From Azolla caroliniana (lineage: Eukaryota; Polypodiophyta), in assembly GCA_043228905.1 (NCBI GenBank), contig JBHGNT010000015.1:1364001-1428000 (forward strand): a stretch of DNA of 64,000 bases, given 5' to 3'. The position numbers and the translations under genes were made by a program. Below are positions 1 through 10,907 of the stretch, piece after piece; within the stretch, counting starts at the first letter, position 1, and each line of letters begins with the position of its first letter. Below the pieces are notes generated by a model. That model saw nothing but the letters and a program-made list of their open reading frames with translations. It was not told the origin of the DNA and ran no database searches.

Positions 1-26
1 TCATTTGGTTGGGTTGAGTTGGCACT

Positions 27-2103
27 GTACAATGTTACCTTTTGACGGCCGTTTTGACCATTTTTGGCAAATTTAACCGTATATGAAGGTTAATTTAAAA
101 ATGAAACCGTCAATCTTGATGGGCATATATTTTATAAAAACGTAAAAATGAAGGTTTAAATTTTGTTAATACCGTCAAATTTTGCTAAGTCCAAAACAAT
201 TGTACATGTATTAGTAGTTACAAATTACAATTCATAGGCTATGGCATATAGTATAGGCTATCACTACATACCAAGATTTATGTGATTTGGGTGTGCTACT
301 AGAGGTGACTAATATGCCTAAGCAACATGATTATATATCTTATACTTGTAGATATGGAGGATATGAATTTTTGGTTGCCTTTGGGAAATATCTTCTAGAT
401 ATTCAAAGCTCAAACCTAGTAAATTCCCCATCTACTCTTTGATGCTAGATGAAAGTATTGACAATGGATTAGAGTTGCACCTCATTGTGTATATTACATA
501 CTTGCAATGTGGTGGTTGTGGGCCTAAGGAAATTGAATATATGGGTTTGTTGAAAATTCCCAATAGTAAAGGTAGAACTATATATGAACATATATTAAGC
601 ATATTAGGCGATCAATGCCTCAACATGAACAAGTTGATTAGATTAGCCATTGATGGTCTGTCATCAATGATTGGTAGGGAAATTGGAACAGTAACATTAA
701 TGAAAAATGATATCCCAAATTTAGTTGGTGTACATTGTATTGCTCATAGAGAAGCATTGGTTATTTTAGATGTATCTAGAGATATCCATGAGCTCATTCT
801 TGTAGAAAAAATTGCAAATAAGGTATATGCATAAGCTAACAATAGTAGCAAACACATGAAATTTTAGAGCTCTTGGAGCAAATGCAATTGGATGCTCATA
901 GACCCCTACAAATTCATAATATTCGTTGGTTGTCATGTGGTCAAGTCATGGAAAGACTAGTAAGTATAATGCTTGCAATACTTACTATTTGGAAGAAAGA
1001 GAACTTAAAAGAGTGGTATAATAAAGCTTGTATCTATAGTGTACAATTTTGCTTTTGTATAATGGCTAATGTGTTGCTTTTGATGAATATTTTGAGCTTG
1101 AAACTTCAAAAAGAGAATTTGGATGTAACTTCAATTGGTGCAAAAATTGATATTACTATTTCTAATTTGCGGCACATTTGCAGATGGAGCAATGTATTTA
1201 TCCAAATTCTTAAGATGTTCTAAAGTTGGGTTTTTGGAAATAGAGGATAAAGATAGCATTACATATAGACATGAACTATACTTCAAACAAATTCCCATGG
1301 ATAAAGCAAGTCACAATGATAAGAATCTCAATATTGAAAAATCTAAGGGAATGATGCCATTTATAGATGGATCACTTGAAAGTTGTATTAAACTATATCT
1401 CAAAATTATGTGCAAAAGATTATTGATGGACTAAATGCAAGGTTCAATGATTTAAGCTTAAGCCTCTTCAATGCAGCAAAATTATTTAGCCCATGCCATT
1501 ATGTAGAGGATGATGTGATTTGGGATAGTAAAGCAAAGACATGGTTGGAATTTTGATTTCTCACTTACAACCAAATGTTGATGTCAATGCATGTCTTCAA
1601 TTTTTACATGATGCAAAGGCTTGTGAAATAGAACTCTATAGGTTTGTTGACACTTTACGTTTAAATTGTGAAGGCTACACTATGCGTGAAGCTTGGCGTA
1701 TGTTTTGCAAAATGAATGATTGGCAAGATAGTTTCCCTCATTTGATGAAATTATGGCACGCTACTTTGGTTATTCCATCTAGCACAGTTTCATGTGAGAG
1801 AGGGTTCTCTAAGCAAAATCTCATCAAAGAGATGAAAAGAAATTGATTGAACATACAACATTTAGATGATTTAATGTGAATCTTATTGAATGGGCCACAC
1901 ATTGAAGAAATACAATGGGATCGTGTATATGAAATTTGAAAAAAAGCAAAGGATAGAAGGGTATAATATATTGTTTAGTACGAATATTCAATTTATTTAC
2001 TTTTTGAAGGGCAATTTTTTTGACAAACCGTTCTCATGACTGGCAAAATTTTGGGAATATCGTTCTCATGACAGGCAATGTTAGCTGTCAAAAGGCAACA
2101 CTG
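27..2103 (+). mobile_element. Decayed hAT-superfamily DNA transposon
   Basis: The left end near base 30 reads CAATGTTACCTTTTGACGG. The right end, read inward from 2103 on the other strand, is CAGTGTTGCCTTTTGACAG, so the two form an imperfect terminal inverted repeat. The flanks TTGGCACT (19-26) and TTGGCACA (2104-2111) agree at 7 of 8 positions, matching the 8-bp target duplication of hAT elements. Three extra bases (27-29) lie between the left flank and the repeat and may be a later insertion. The interior holds a broken transposase. Confidence 0.72.
310..1945 (+). pseudogene. hAT transposase pseudogene (ZMYM6/zinc-finger-862-like type)
   Basis: Open pieces in several frames (439-834, 873-1223, 1135-1434, 1541-1846) together read as one plant hAT transposase. 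The first piece carries a LDESIDNG stretch, equivalent to the (I/L)DEST(D) start of the RNase-H-like catalytic core, followed by IDGLSSM and HCIAHREAL, where the conserved C..H motif of hAT cores belongs. The last piece ends in VIPSSTVSCERGFSKQN, the hallmark of the C-terminal hAT dimerisation domain. The frame changes at least three times and stops are present, so no functional protein can be made. The family call is firm; the exact subfamily is an inference from the short spacing and the SCERGFS signature. Confidence 0.8.
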
Positions 2104-2111
2104 TTGGCACA

Positions 2112-3276
2112 TAGCAACTTGATGGGGAAAATCTAACTTATCCTAGTTGGATGACCCCAAAATATGCTCAATGTTTCACACACTTGGGATTTGACTCAAG
2201 CAATGGCTCACACACTTGGGCGTGCTAGATTTCTAATAATACATAAAGTCGTTATTAACCCAAATTTGAGTGGGTTTTGGGAGAGTTGATAATCTCAACT
2301 TTTTCCAAAGATTCTTCTTAAAAAGGTGAGTTGTTTATCCCAAGTCAAGTTACAACAAAAGTCAATAATAACGAACACTAGTTTGTAATTTTCTTCATCT
2401 CGTAGATTGACCTCATTAATTTGATCAAGACCATTAAGTGTGATCCCCTGACTTTGTGATTTCCTAGTTGGGCGGAGGCATGCTACGAGTCAAGTCCCTT
2501 GCTCATACAGTCTACAATGGTTGAAACATGGTACAAGTTTAGCTACCTTGTTCATAGGTTTGGTAACAATATGCTTGCATGTACATGATCCAACCATTTG
2601 GATTTTGTTAGGGTTGATTATATAGAATAAGTAGGGTGTAATACCATGGGTTCCTCATCTCTATTTTTCGCTAGTTCCATGCTCGGTTGAAACAAGAAAA
2701 TGTTCTTCCATTGTCCTTGTAACACATAGAGAATGATCCCTACGAGTATACTTAAACATATACCTAATACTTCATGCCTTTAACATATTACTAAGAGAAT
2801 GTTTTTGTGTTTTGTAATACTTAAGGCCAATTAATCCTTGATTCTCTACAATTATATTTAAAACATTGGAATAGTGAACTAATCTCTCATGACTTAGTGT
2901 AATATTTAGAGAATGCTTTTGCATTTTGTAATATTTAAAGCCTTAGGGTTTAATATTTTAGAGTTTAATGTAAATGGACAAGTTAGGTTTTTGGAAATAA
3001 TTTATTTGTAACCTTACCTAGGGAAAAACAATTAAGAGGAAGACCCGTTTTTTTTTCAACGCCTAGGCTCATGGTGCTACGGGCATGACCATACTTTATC
3101 CACGTGTGAACCAATGCGTTTGAGGACTATAAAAGGTCCACAAAACCGTGGGGCTAACTTAGCGCACTTACTTGTAGACAATGTCTTAGAATTGTGAGGT
3201 ACACGTAAAAATACTTTTAGAACAAACTTCCCTAACTTTCCATTGCAAGAGTGCAATGTTTTAAAGAGGGGGAGTA
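2112..3276. other. Gene-free stretch ending in a polypurine tract
   Basis: I see no coding region here. AT-rich unique sequence runs into a purine tract (AAAGAGGGGGAG, about 3263-3274) directly before the LTR at 3277. That placement suggests the right part is the 3' interior of a decayed LTR retrotransposon. Confidence 0.35.
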
Positions 3277-3711
3277 TGTTACGAGCATAACCATATAATA
3301 TCCCGTAGTGAGAATTTACCGTAGTATTCTATACACGTGGATAAAGAGTGAGGGTTAAACGACAGTGTAAAGAAGGGGAGGGTTACTTTTAATCCTCGGG
3401 ATTGAGACAACCCATTAGGACAAGTGTGAACTTGCCTTGGGGCCTTAGGTCTGGCTATAAATATGAGGCCTAGCTACCCTCATTTGACACATTATCGACT
3501 ACGTTGAGACTCTGACATTGTGGTGGGTCAACTCTTGTAGCGAGCTCGCCAGCACCAGGTACGACTCGACGCCACGACGATGGTATGGGATGCCGATCGA
3601 GGCTCGAGTCTGTCTCAATCCCTTCGCTCGGGGTGGTCGAGTGGATCGGCACCCTTCTTTCTCTCTCTCCTTTCTTATTTATCTATCTTTTATCCTTATC
3701 ATATGCTTACA
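3277..3711 (+). repeat. Probable 3' LTR of an old LTR retrotransposon
   Basis: The stretch starts TGTTACGAG directly after a polypurine tract and ends CTTACA, so it has TG...CA termini of about 435 bp. A TATA-like CTATAAATATGAGG lies near 3452, in the position expected for an LTR promoter. A CT-rich segment follows near 3655-3700. No second LTR or target duplication was found in the window, so the boundaries are approximate. Confidence 0.5.
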
Positions 3712-5509
3712 TTAGTAGCTAAACTCTAAAACATGGCCCTTGTTCCATAACTCATGCTACAAAATAAATAATTGATAGTAAGGGTTATCTTAATTCCAAG
3801 TAAAACTTGACATCGTCCAACACATGTTACAATATGTTGGTATAATATGGATACATGAAATATTGAGATCAAGACAATTCATGACTCAATCTTTGTGACC
3901 ATAAGGAAAATAATATTTCTATGAAGAATAAGAGGCCACATGTTCTCGCTCTCATGGCAAAGAGAAAATTTGCAATAAGCCCTCGCTTCTTTTAAAAGTC
4001 GTGAGCATGAGAAGATGTAATGTCCTATTCTTAATAGAAATCCAAACAATGTAGCAACATGATCCTACCAATAATCCGATACAAAACCATCTTCTCCCTT
4101 GCCCTAGCTTTTTCCTACATATTGATTATGATGTTGGGCTCCTTTACATCTCCCAACGTGAGACTTATTTCATTAATAAGGGAACTCAATAAGCTACAAG
4201 AGGCCAAGCATGAACAAAGTCCATTGTGAAATATGTGCATTGATGGCAAGTACACGTGATAATGATTTATTTAATGGCTAGAGACGGATGTTAGAAGGTT
4301 TTAAGCCTTAGTTTACTACCTTTACAAAGCCCTTTGATATTAATTGGATTCACTCAAGTTGACCAAGTTCAATGTACCTCGAGAAGTCCTGATATATGGG
4401 CCTTATTCCCATACTACTTATAAATACACCAATTGAGGGAGGAGACCACTCTAGGCAGGGGGGGATGATTGTAGCGTTCTCTTACAAGGATCAAGGGTGA
4501 GAGATTTTATGTATGTGAGCCATTTTCTTACATTAATTAAACATTATTCTTATTTAATAATTTGACTGTGAGGTTTTTTTTCTTAATATTATATTTACAA
4601 TTATTATTGTTCCCAACCAAAATCCCCACCCCCACATTTTTTCCACCACTCAAACTTGACATAGTTGAATCTGTGATTGTTGAACAAGTTGCACCATTTG
4701 CTTGAATGGTGTATCCATAACCACCTATGTCACCATTTGCCATGATACGGGTTTTCTCTCACTATCTTAAGGGGAACTCTGTATCATTACATGTCTATCT
4801 CTCATCTCTATTTGTTAGTGACCTATTATTTGAGTATGACAATACACTTTTGGATTTAGAGTTTCAAATGATGTATTGTTGTAGTTCATCGATGGTTTTG
4901 AATTTATATTGATCAATTCAATTTAGCATGATTCATTTTTCCTTTTCTTTATGTGTGTTGTGCATTTTATTATCAAATGGATTGACATATCAAAAGGTAG
5001 TTGTACTCTAATGTGCTACTTATGGATAGGGTTGATCGATTAATTTAAATGATATCTTATTACAACAGGAATATGCTAATTGAGAGTATGTCAGAGTCAT
5101 GTGGACTATTTCTATATTGATTGTGTACAAAAATCGTTTGAACATGTGTACAATTACATAATCATGCATAGTGAAATTGGCACAAAGACAAGAATCATGC
5201 AATCTTGCCATTAGAATTTGTTTATGGTAGGGTGATGTTGTCAAAGAGCAAAAAGGGGAACTTGTATATTTTGACAGAAGGGCCAAACCAGGTATTGTTA
5301 TGAGTCCCCTACCAATGGTAACGGAAATAAGGGGTCATCATCAAGACACTCATCAATTTTGTGAAATTGTTGGTTGCAAAGAAAGGGATGAAGAATCTCA
5401 TAAAACTCAAATAAATCGATGCCACTTTCACGTAATTTGCTTATTCTTTTTCCTGCAGAACAAATAATAAAAAACAACGAGCAAAGACCATTCTAATCAA
5501 ACTCGAAGC
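3712..5509. other. Gene-free intergenic DNA
   Basis: AT-rich sequence without a convincing coding region. A TATA-like ACTTATAAATACACC occurs near 4420. Short open frames at 4537-4743 (-) and 5020-5286 (-) have no recognisable domain. Confidence 0.4.
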
Positions 5510-6200
5510 TCTTGTTAGGTGCCTTATTTAGGTAATCATGATTGGTCAAACCAATAGCCAAAAATATACCCCCCATGACCTGTCCAAAAGAAAAAACATA
5601 TCAATCTGGCCAATCATGGATTGACTCGAGCAATCATGGATCAACACGTATGGCACCTGAGCATCTATCCACGCAATCATGGATCGACATGTATGCACGA
5701 ATAAATGCAAAGCTCCTGCTAGGTTTAGTGTGGCTTCACCTTATTTAGGCAAACACAATTAGTCAAACCAATAGACAACCGTAAACCCCCCCTGACCCGG
5801 CCAAAAGACAAAATAGAACGATCCAACCAATCATGGATCAACACATATGCGACCTGAGCATCGATACGAGGTCAGTCTAGGGTTTCCAACCAATCATTCC
5901 TTCTTTCTAAGCAGAACACGACATGACATCCATCCAATCATTAGTAGGCGTAAACTGGCCGGCACATACTTATTATAAGAGATGCGTCTTGCCCAGGCAA
6001 TGATCTAGCCAATGATTGATTGACTCAAAGCAATCATGGATCAACACGTATGCGACCCACGCATCGATACACGGTCAGTGTAGGGTTTCCAGCCAATCAT
6101 TCGTTCTTTCCAAGCAAAATACGTCAACCCAGCCAATCATTAGCAGACACATGCACCGTAACTTTGCTGGTACATACTTATAGGAGATGCCTATTGCCCA
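5510..6200 (+). repeat. Diverged, interleaved direct repeats upstream of the trihelix gene
   Basis: Two repeat families alternate. One, with TTATTTAGG, GGTCAAACCAATAG and CCCCCCxTGACC, occurs at about 5520-5590 and 5745-5810. The other, with AATCATGGATCAACAC, TATGCGACC, GCATCGATAC and TAGGGTTTCCA, occurs at about 5830-5960 and 6030-6155, with shorter echoes at 5620-5690. The copies differ by many substitutions and small indels, so the duplications are old. No coding capacity is evident. Confidence 0.6.
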
Positions 6201-6291
6201 GAGTTTTTTTTACTTGAAAACACTCTCCCAGACCAACCAACCAAATTCATAATCTCTTTGTGTGTGTTTCTCTAGTTTTAGGGCTCATACA

Positions 6292-6299
6292 TTATAAAT
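6292..6299 (+). promoter_or_regulatory. Possible TATA box of the trihelix gene
   Basis: TTATAAAT lies about 150 bp upstream of the chosen start codon, a reasonable distance for a plant gene with a leader of roughly 120 nt. A C10 run at 6365-6374 falls in the predicted leader. No transcript evidence is available. Confidence 0.3.
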
Positions 6300-6446
6300 G
6301 TCCGAAAGTTTCAAAGAATTACAAGTATAGCCTCTCCTCTTCTGGCTATGGTGGCAGAGCTTCCCCCCCCCCCCCACCCCTGTCTCTGAGGATCCCTGAT
6401 ACGTACCCACCAGTACACGCTCTTTCTGCCTCGAAATCTCATCTCC

Positions 6447-8519
6447 ATGAATCCCTCAGAGGTCGATCTTCAGTCTCTAGAAGCACCTGCGAGAGACAGA
6501 GACATATACAAAGATGGCGAGGAAGAATCCTGCTTCCCTTTGACAGCAGGGGACAGTGAGAAAACCAGAGTTGGACGCCACCCTCGCTGGTCTCGCAACG
6601 AAACCCTAATTCTGATCGAAGCAAAGAGAGTGGAGGAAGCCAAGTGGTCTAAATTGAAAGAAGAAAGAGAGAGAGGTATAGAGACATGTAGATCAAATAG
6701 TGATTCGAAATGGTTGTCTATTGCTCAGTTTTGTGAGAGGATGGGATCAATCCGGTCGGCTTCACAATGTAGAAAAAGATGGTGCAATCTCTCGGCTGAT
6801 TATAAAAGAATAAGAGATTGGGAATGTCGTCGAGAAAAACAATCATTTTGGTTCATGAGCAATGATGTTAGGAAAGAGAATAAGCTTCCTGGATGCTTTG
6901 ATCGTGAGGTTTTTGATTCCATTGATAAATGGCTCGGAATTGATGTACATTGTTCAGCCCCAGAAGTCATATTTGATAGTGGTAGACAAGCAGCCGAAGA
7001 TGGTCTCTTCTCAGACATTCGACATACGTTCATTGAGGAGGAGAAATATGCTGAGAAAGAGATCGACATCGATAGCCCTATAATTGAAAGCCTTGCTTCA
7101 TCACAAGGTAAGTGTTGATTTCTCTATGCATCATTTGTTTGCTCTTTGTTCATTTAGTGTTTTCCACCATTGATCCACATGGGTGCAATATTACTGCAAT
7201 GCTGCATCTGCTGGAACTAGTTATTGATCTAGGGTATCAATATTTTCCACCATTGATCCACATGGGTGCAATATTACTGCAATGCTGCATCTGCTGGAAT
7301 TAGTTATTGATCTAGGGTATCAATATTTTCCACCATTGATCCACATGGGTGTAATATTACTGCAATACTACATATTCTAGAACTGGTTATTGGCCTAGGG
7401 TATCAACACCTGTATAGGTAAGATTTCTAAATGTAAGCGGGATCCTACAAAAGCTCAGGCTATTAATTCTGGCAGAGGGCATAGCCATAAGGATCTATAA
7501 GGTCATCTACTTTTCTAGAGATCGTACTTTTTGAATATGTATGTTTTTTAATGTCAATTTTTCTCTGGTGCTCTTACATTTTGACCATGTAAATTTGAAT
7601 GGTCTAGTTAACTTAAAGAAACACTTGTTGAATTAAAATTATAAATATGCTCAAATATCTCAGAAGGTCAGTAGTTTCAATAGTGAATCTTTCCTATAAA
7701 TGGTTTATGTATATATGTTATATATACTTTGTATTTCCATATATACAGATATACAGTGATGGACATATATATGGACTTCGTGATTATCACATACCTATGT
7801 TATTTGAGCAATTTATGTGTGGTCTTTCTGTGACTGATAACTGTTAAGAAGCTTAAAACATTCATGTATGAAGGATTCTTCTGTTTTATGTAAATATGTG
7901 AATGACTTTCGTGTGTGTAGGTATATGTCTGTACATACATATACATGTATGAACTAATTGGCTATCTGATGTCTATGATATGTGAGCAATTTATGTTTTG
8001 GTTTCTCCATGATTGGTTACTGTTGAGATATCCGAACATTTTTGCATGAACTACTAAAACATCTCTATGTAAAAGATTGATTTATTGTAACCTGATCAGA
8101 TAGAAACCCCTTGTGATTCCATTGCTTTTCATTTATGGATGATTCAATTTTGGTTATGAATGGAAAAAGCACATGAAGTTTTTTGTTATAACACCATTAC
8201 TTATGCAGCTCGTTATGAAGAGAAAATGTTCAGTGAGAATTTCTCCATGGAAGCATATGAGGATGTTTTGGAAGAAGAGCCTGACATATTACCGGGTAAA
8301 AAGAAAAGGAAAAGGCAACCAGATGGAGGTGTCAATCTATTTAGCAAAGAACTATGTAGTTTACTGGAAAATAGTAGCGAGATTCTGACGTCTCATATGA
8401 ATTCTCAAAACATGAACTGTCATCTCGATAGAGCGCAACGCAAAGAACATATGGATAGCCTTGTACATGTTCTTGGAAGACTTGCTCAGGCTTTTGGCAA
8501 GATTGCAGAGAAGCTATAA
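6447..8519 (+). CDS. Trihelix (GT-type) transcription factor, ASR3-like, two exons
   Basis: Exon 1 is 6447-7107 and exon 2 is 8209-8519. The junction CAAG|GTAAGT...TTATGCAG|CT joins in phase (g + ct = Ala) and gives about 323 residues. Residues 45-125 form the trihelix DNA-binding domain, with the three spaced tryptophans W48, W89 and W112 and a basic third helix around QCRKRW. A following FDREVFDSIDKW stretch is the usual amphipathic fourth helix. A basic KKKRKR run near residue 251 is a likely nuclear signal. A leucine-rich C-terminal helix (HVLGRLAQAFGKIAEKL) may dimerise. The family binds GT elements in promoters; Arabidopsis ASR3 represses immune genes. The ASR3 affinity is inferred from length and layout. 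The start is the first ATG of the open frame that contains the domain. Confidence 0.82.
7160..7408 (+). repeat. Three tandem 83-bp repeats in the trihelix intron
   Basis: Units begin TTTTCCACCATTGATCC at 7160, 7243 and 7326, an exact 83-bp period. The first two units are almost identical and the third has drifted. The array begins about 50 bp after the splice donor. Each unit keeps the same TGCAATATTACTGCAATGCT core. Confidence 0.9.
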
Positions 8520-8826
8520 ATTGCAGGTTTTATAATGCCATGAACCTTGAGTTTTTCTTTGCAGAAGATCTTCTACAATATGAATGAATGGAATCGACAA
8601 GGAGAGAGACATTTGCCATGGCAAAACAAGTTCTGAATGAGCTTTTCGTTTCTAAAATGATGTCTCTAAGAGACCGCGCAATGCATTTTTGTAGAGCACA
8701 GATAAGTGATTTGCCACAATGATTTTGTGCTACGTTGAGTTATGATTTCTGATATTATTTTGCTTCTTCCGTGCCATGGGGGGGCGTTAGTGTGGACGTA
8801 CAAAATTATGTCCAAGAAATTGTGCG
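8520..8826 (+). other. Trihelix 3' flank
   Basis: Probable 3' untranslated region and terminator area. AT-rich with no feature I can name with confidence. Confidence 0.35.
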
Positions 8827-9129
8827 ATGAATTCATGTTCACCACAAAAGGTGATTTTATCCTTTGATTATAATATCATTTTTTATACATTATGTGGTTT
8901 CTTGCCATGGAATACATTTGTAGCGGCAGAGTGCATTTACATGGACTTGATAAATGATAGTCCATCATGCATGTATACAGTGTTGGAATGTTTTAAGGTG
9001 GAATGGAAATGTTCAGGATTCACATGTTGCAAAAAATCTCCTTTATGTTCTTGCCCAGAGTGTAATGATAATGGTTGTGACTGTAAGAATCAGCAAGGGT
9101 CGAAAAGACTAACCAACCTCATGTGTTGA
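8827..9129 (+). other. Unrecognised 100-codon open frame with cysteine-rich tail
   Basis: The frame encodes 100 residues. The last third is dense in cysteine (FTCCKK, CSCPEC and CDCK within about 20 residues), resembling small cysteine-rich or metal-binding peptides. No signal peptide is convincing and no family was recognised. It lies about 300 bp downstream of the trihelix stop on the same strand, so it could be untranslated sequence of that gene or chance. Coding status is doubtful. Confidence 0.2.
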
Positions 9130-9952
9130 GCATTTCCGAGATTGGAAGTTGAAAAGATCGCAATACAGTGAGACTTTTGAGTATTTTGTGCACAAGAGAA
9201 GTTCTGCGAGTTGTTTGAATGAGTCTTAATGATGTTATATGCTATCATGATTTTATGAATGCAACGACTCAGAGAACAAGGACTTTCGGAAGCCAAGGCT
9301 CAGGAGGCAAATTATACATCCCTGGATGTACAGGTGATGCATTTAAGATTCAACGACAAATATTGGCTACTCTTCTAATCTCAGACTCATTACTTGAGAA
9401 AAAAGCTGGCTTGTCTTCAAATTTCCAATCTTTTGCTTTGAGATGTGTATACATTGATCCAATTTCTATTATAGGGGTGGATGCAAGGATATGAGTTTTG
9501 GATCGGTTAGGTGGGCAATGACAACTGATGATTCAATGAAATGTTAGCATGACTATCAAAAGAAACTTCTAACAAACAAATCTCGCAAATTATTGAAGGA
9601 TCAGTGCGGTTTTAATGTTGCATTGTATTACATTTTTCTTGAATATCATTCTTTTCTTTGTTTGCTCAGCGTGGGCATGTCCCCAATTGTCCTTGATAAT
9701 CGTTCTCTTCGTGTTTGCTCAATGTGGGATATATCCTGAATTCTTATTGTAGTAGAAGGGGAGTGAGAAAGTAGATAAAGGATATCCAATCATTATAGAT
9801 GACATCAAACACGCAAAGCGGAGAATGTTTGCCCAAACAATTTAAAATGAAAATTGCATAAATTTCCTTTTGGAATTTTCCTTATGTAAAATAATGCAAT
9901 TCACACATTAAACATTTGGGGTTGGTTTGGTTGAAAGACAAGATTTTGTGAA

Positions 9953-9991
<39 letters not shown>

Positions 9992-10907
9992 TTGATTGCA
10001 ATTGATGGATAGGGCCATCCTTGTGAGGATTGAACTTGGGTTCTCTAAATTTTATGACTTGGATGCTACGTTGGACCAAGGCAAGCACCACACAACCAAT
10101 GCGAGAGGAGCGATGGTTAGGAAATATGAAGCAAAGGAAAGGAGCCACTCATAACAGCCGAATGTATAGGAACATATAGGCAAACTTTCGACATGCATGC
10201 TAATCTTCTCATTCACGTCAATCAGTATTCTAGGCCTCAAGTTTAGGTCAATGAGTTAGATGAAAAGTTGTGCAAGTTATGTCCATGTTTGGAAGTTTCT
10301 TTTTGTATATACATCTCTCTCAATGTCTCTCTCTCATAGATGACAACCGGTAGTCTCCACCTGTGGACATTAAAAAGATACCAAGCTATCTCTCAGTTCA
10401 CATCTGCTTTATTGTGAGACATGACATTGGGCATGAGTGATGACACTAGTCGACGACACACGTTTTTTTATCCTGAACAAATCCAAGAGTATCACGCTTT
10501 GATACAATGTTCTGTGGCTCTGATCACATACGACTATGCTTGCTTTCCACCCATTTGTTGACCAAACCTAACCCTTTGTCACGAATTTCCATCACATACC
10601 ATGGGTACAGATGGGCCGGTCAATCAGGTACCTAGAAACCCTAAGAAACGCCCGGCTAATCTGATCTGATTTGGTACTAGGAAGGAAGCCCATGAGACGC
10701 GATACACAAAGTTATGGGCATTCTCTTTTTTGTGTTGGGACTCTTTGTGTGGCCCCTTCAGTGTTCACCTCTCAACTAACTAACTTTTCCTTGGACAAAA
10801 CTGTCTGAACAGGGCCATGTAAAAGAACAGTGTTTTGTATTACATATGTATTCTAGCCTTCCTAAACCCTGACAGGGCATGGCAGAGCAGGGCTTCAGAG
10901 CTCCTGC
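9130..10907. other. Intergenic region between the trihelix and invertase genes
   Basis: No supported gene. It contains a (TG)n(AG)n microsatellite at 9952-9991. Bases 10600-10907 are the probable promoter and leader of the invertase gene, but no clear TATA box stands out. Confidence 0.4.
9952..9991 (+). repeat. (TG)n(AG)n compound microsatellite
   Basis: Alternating TG dinucleotides pass directly into an AG run. It is a simple repeat in intergenic DNA. Confidence 0.95.

Noticed and set aside
4537-4743. 68-codon open frame on the minus strand
   Set aside because: Asn/Gly/Ser-rich, AT-rich sequence without a domain, promoter or homologous copy.
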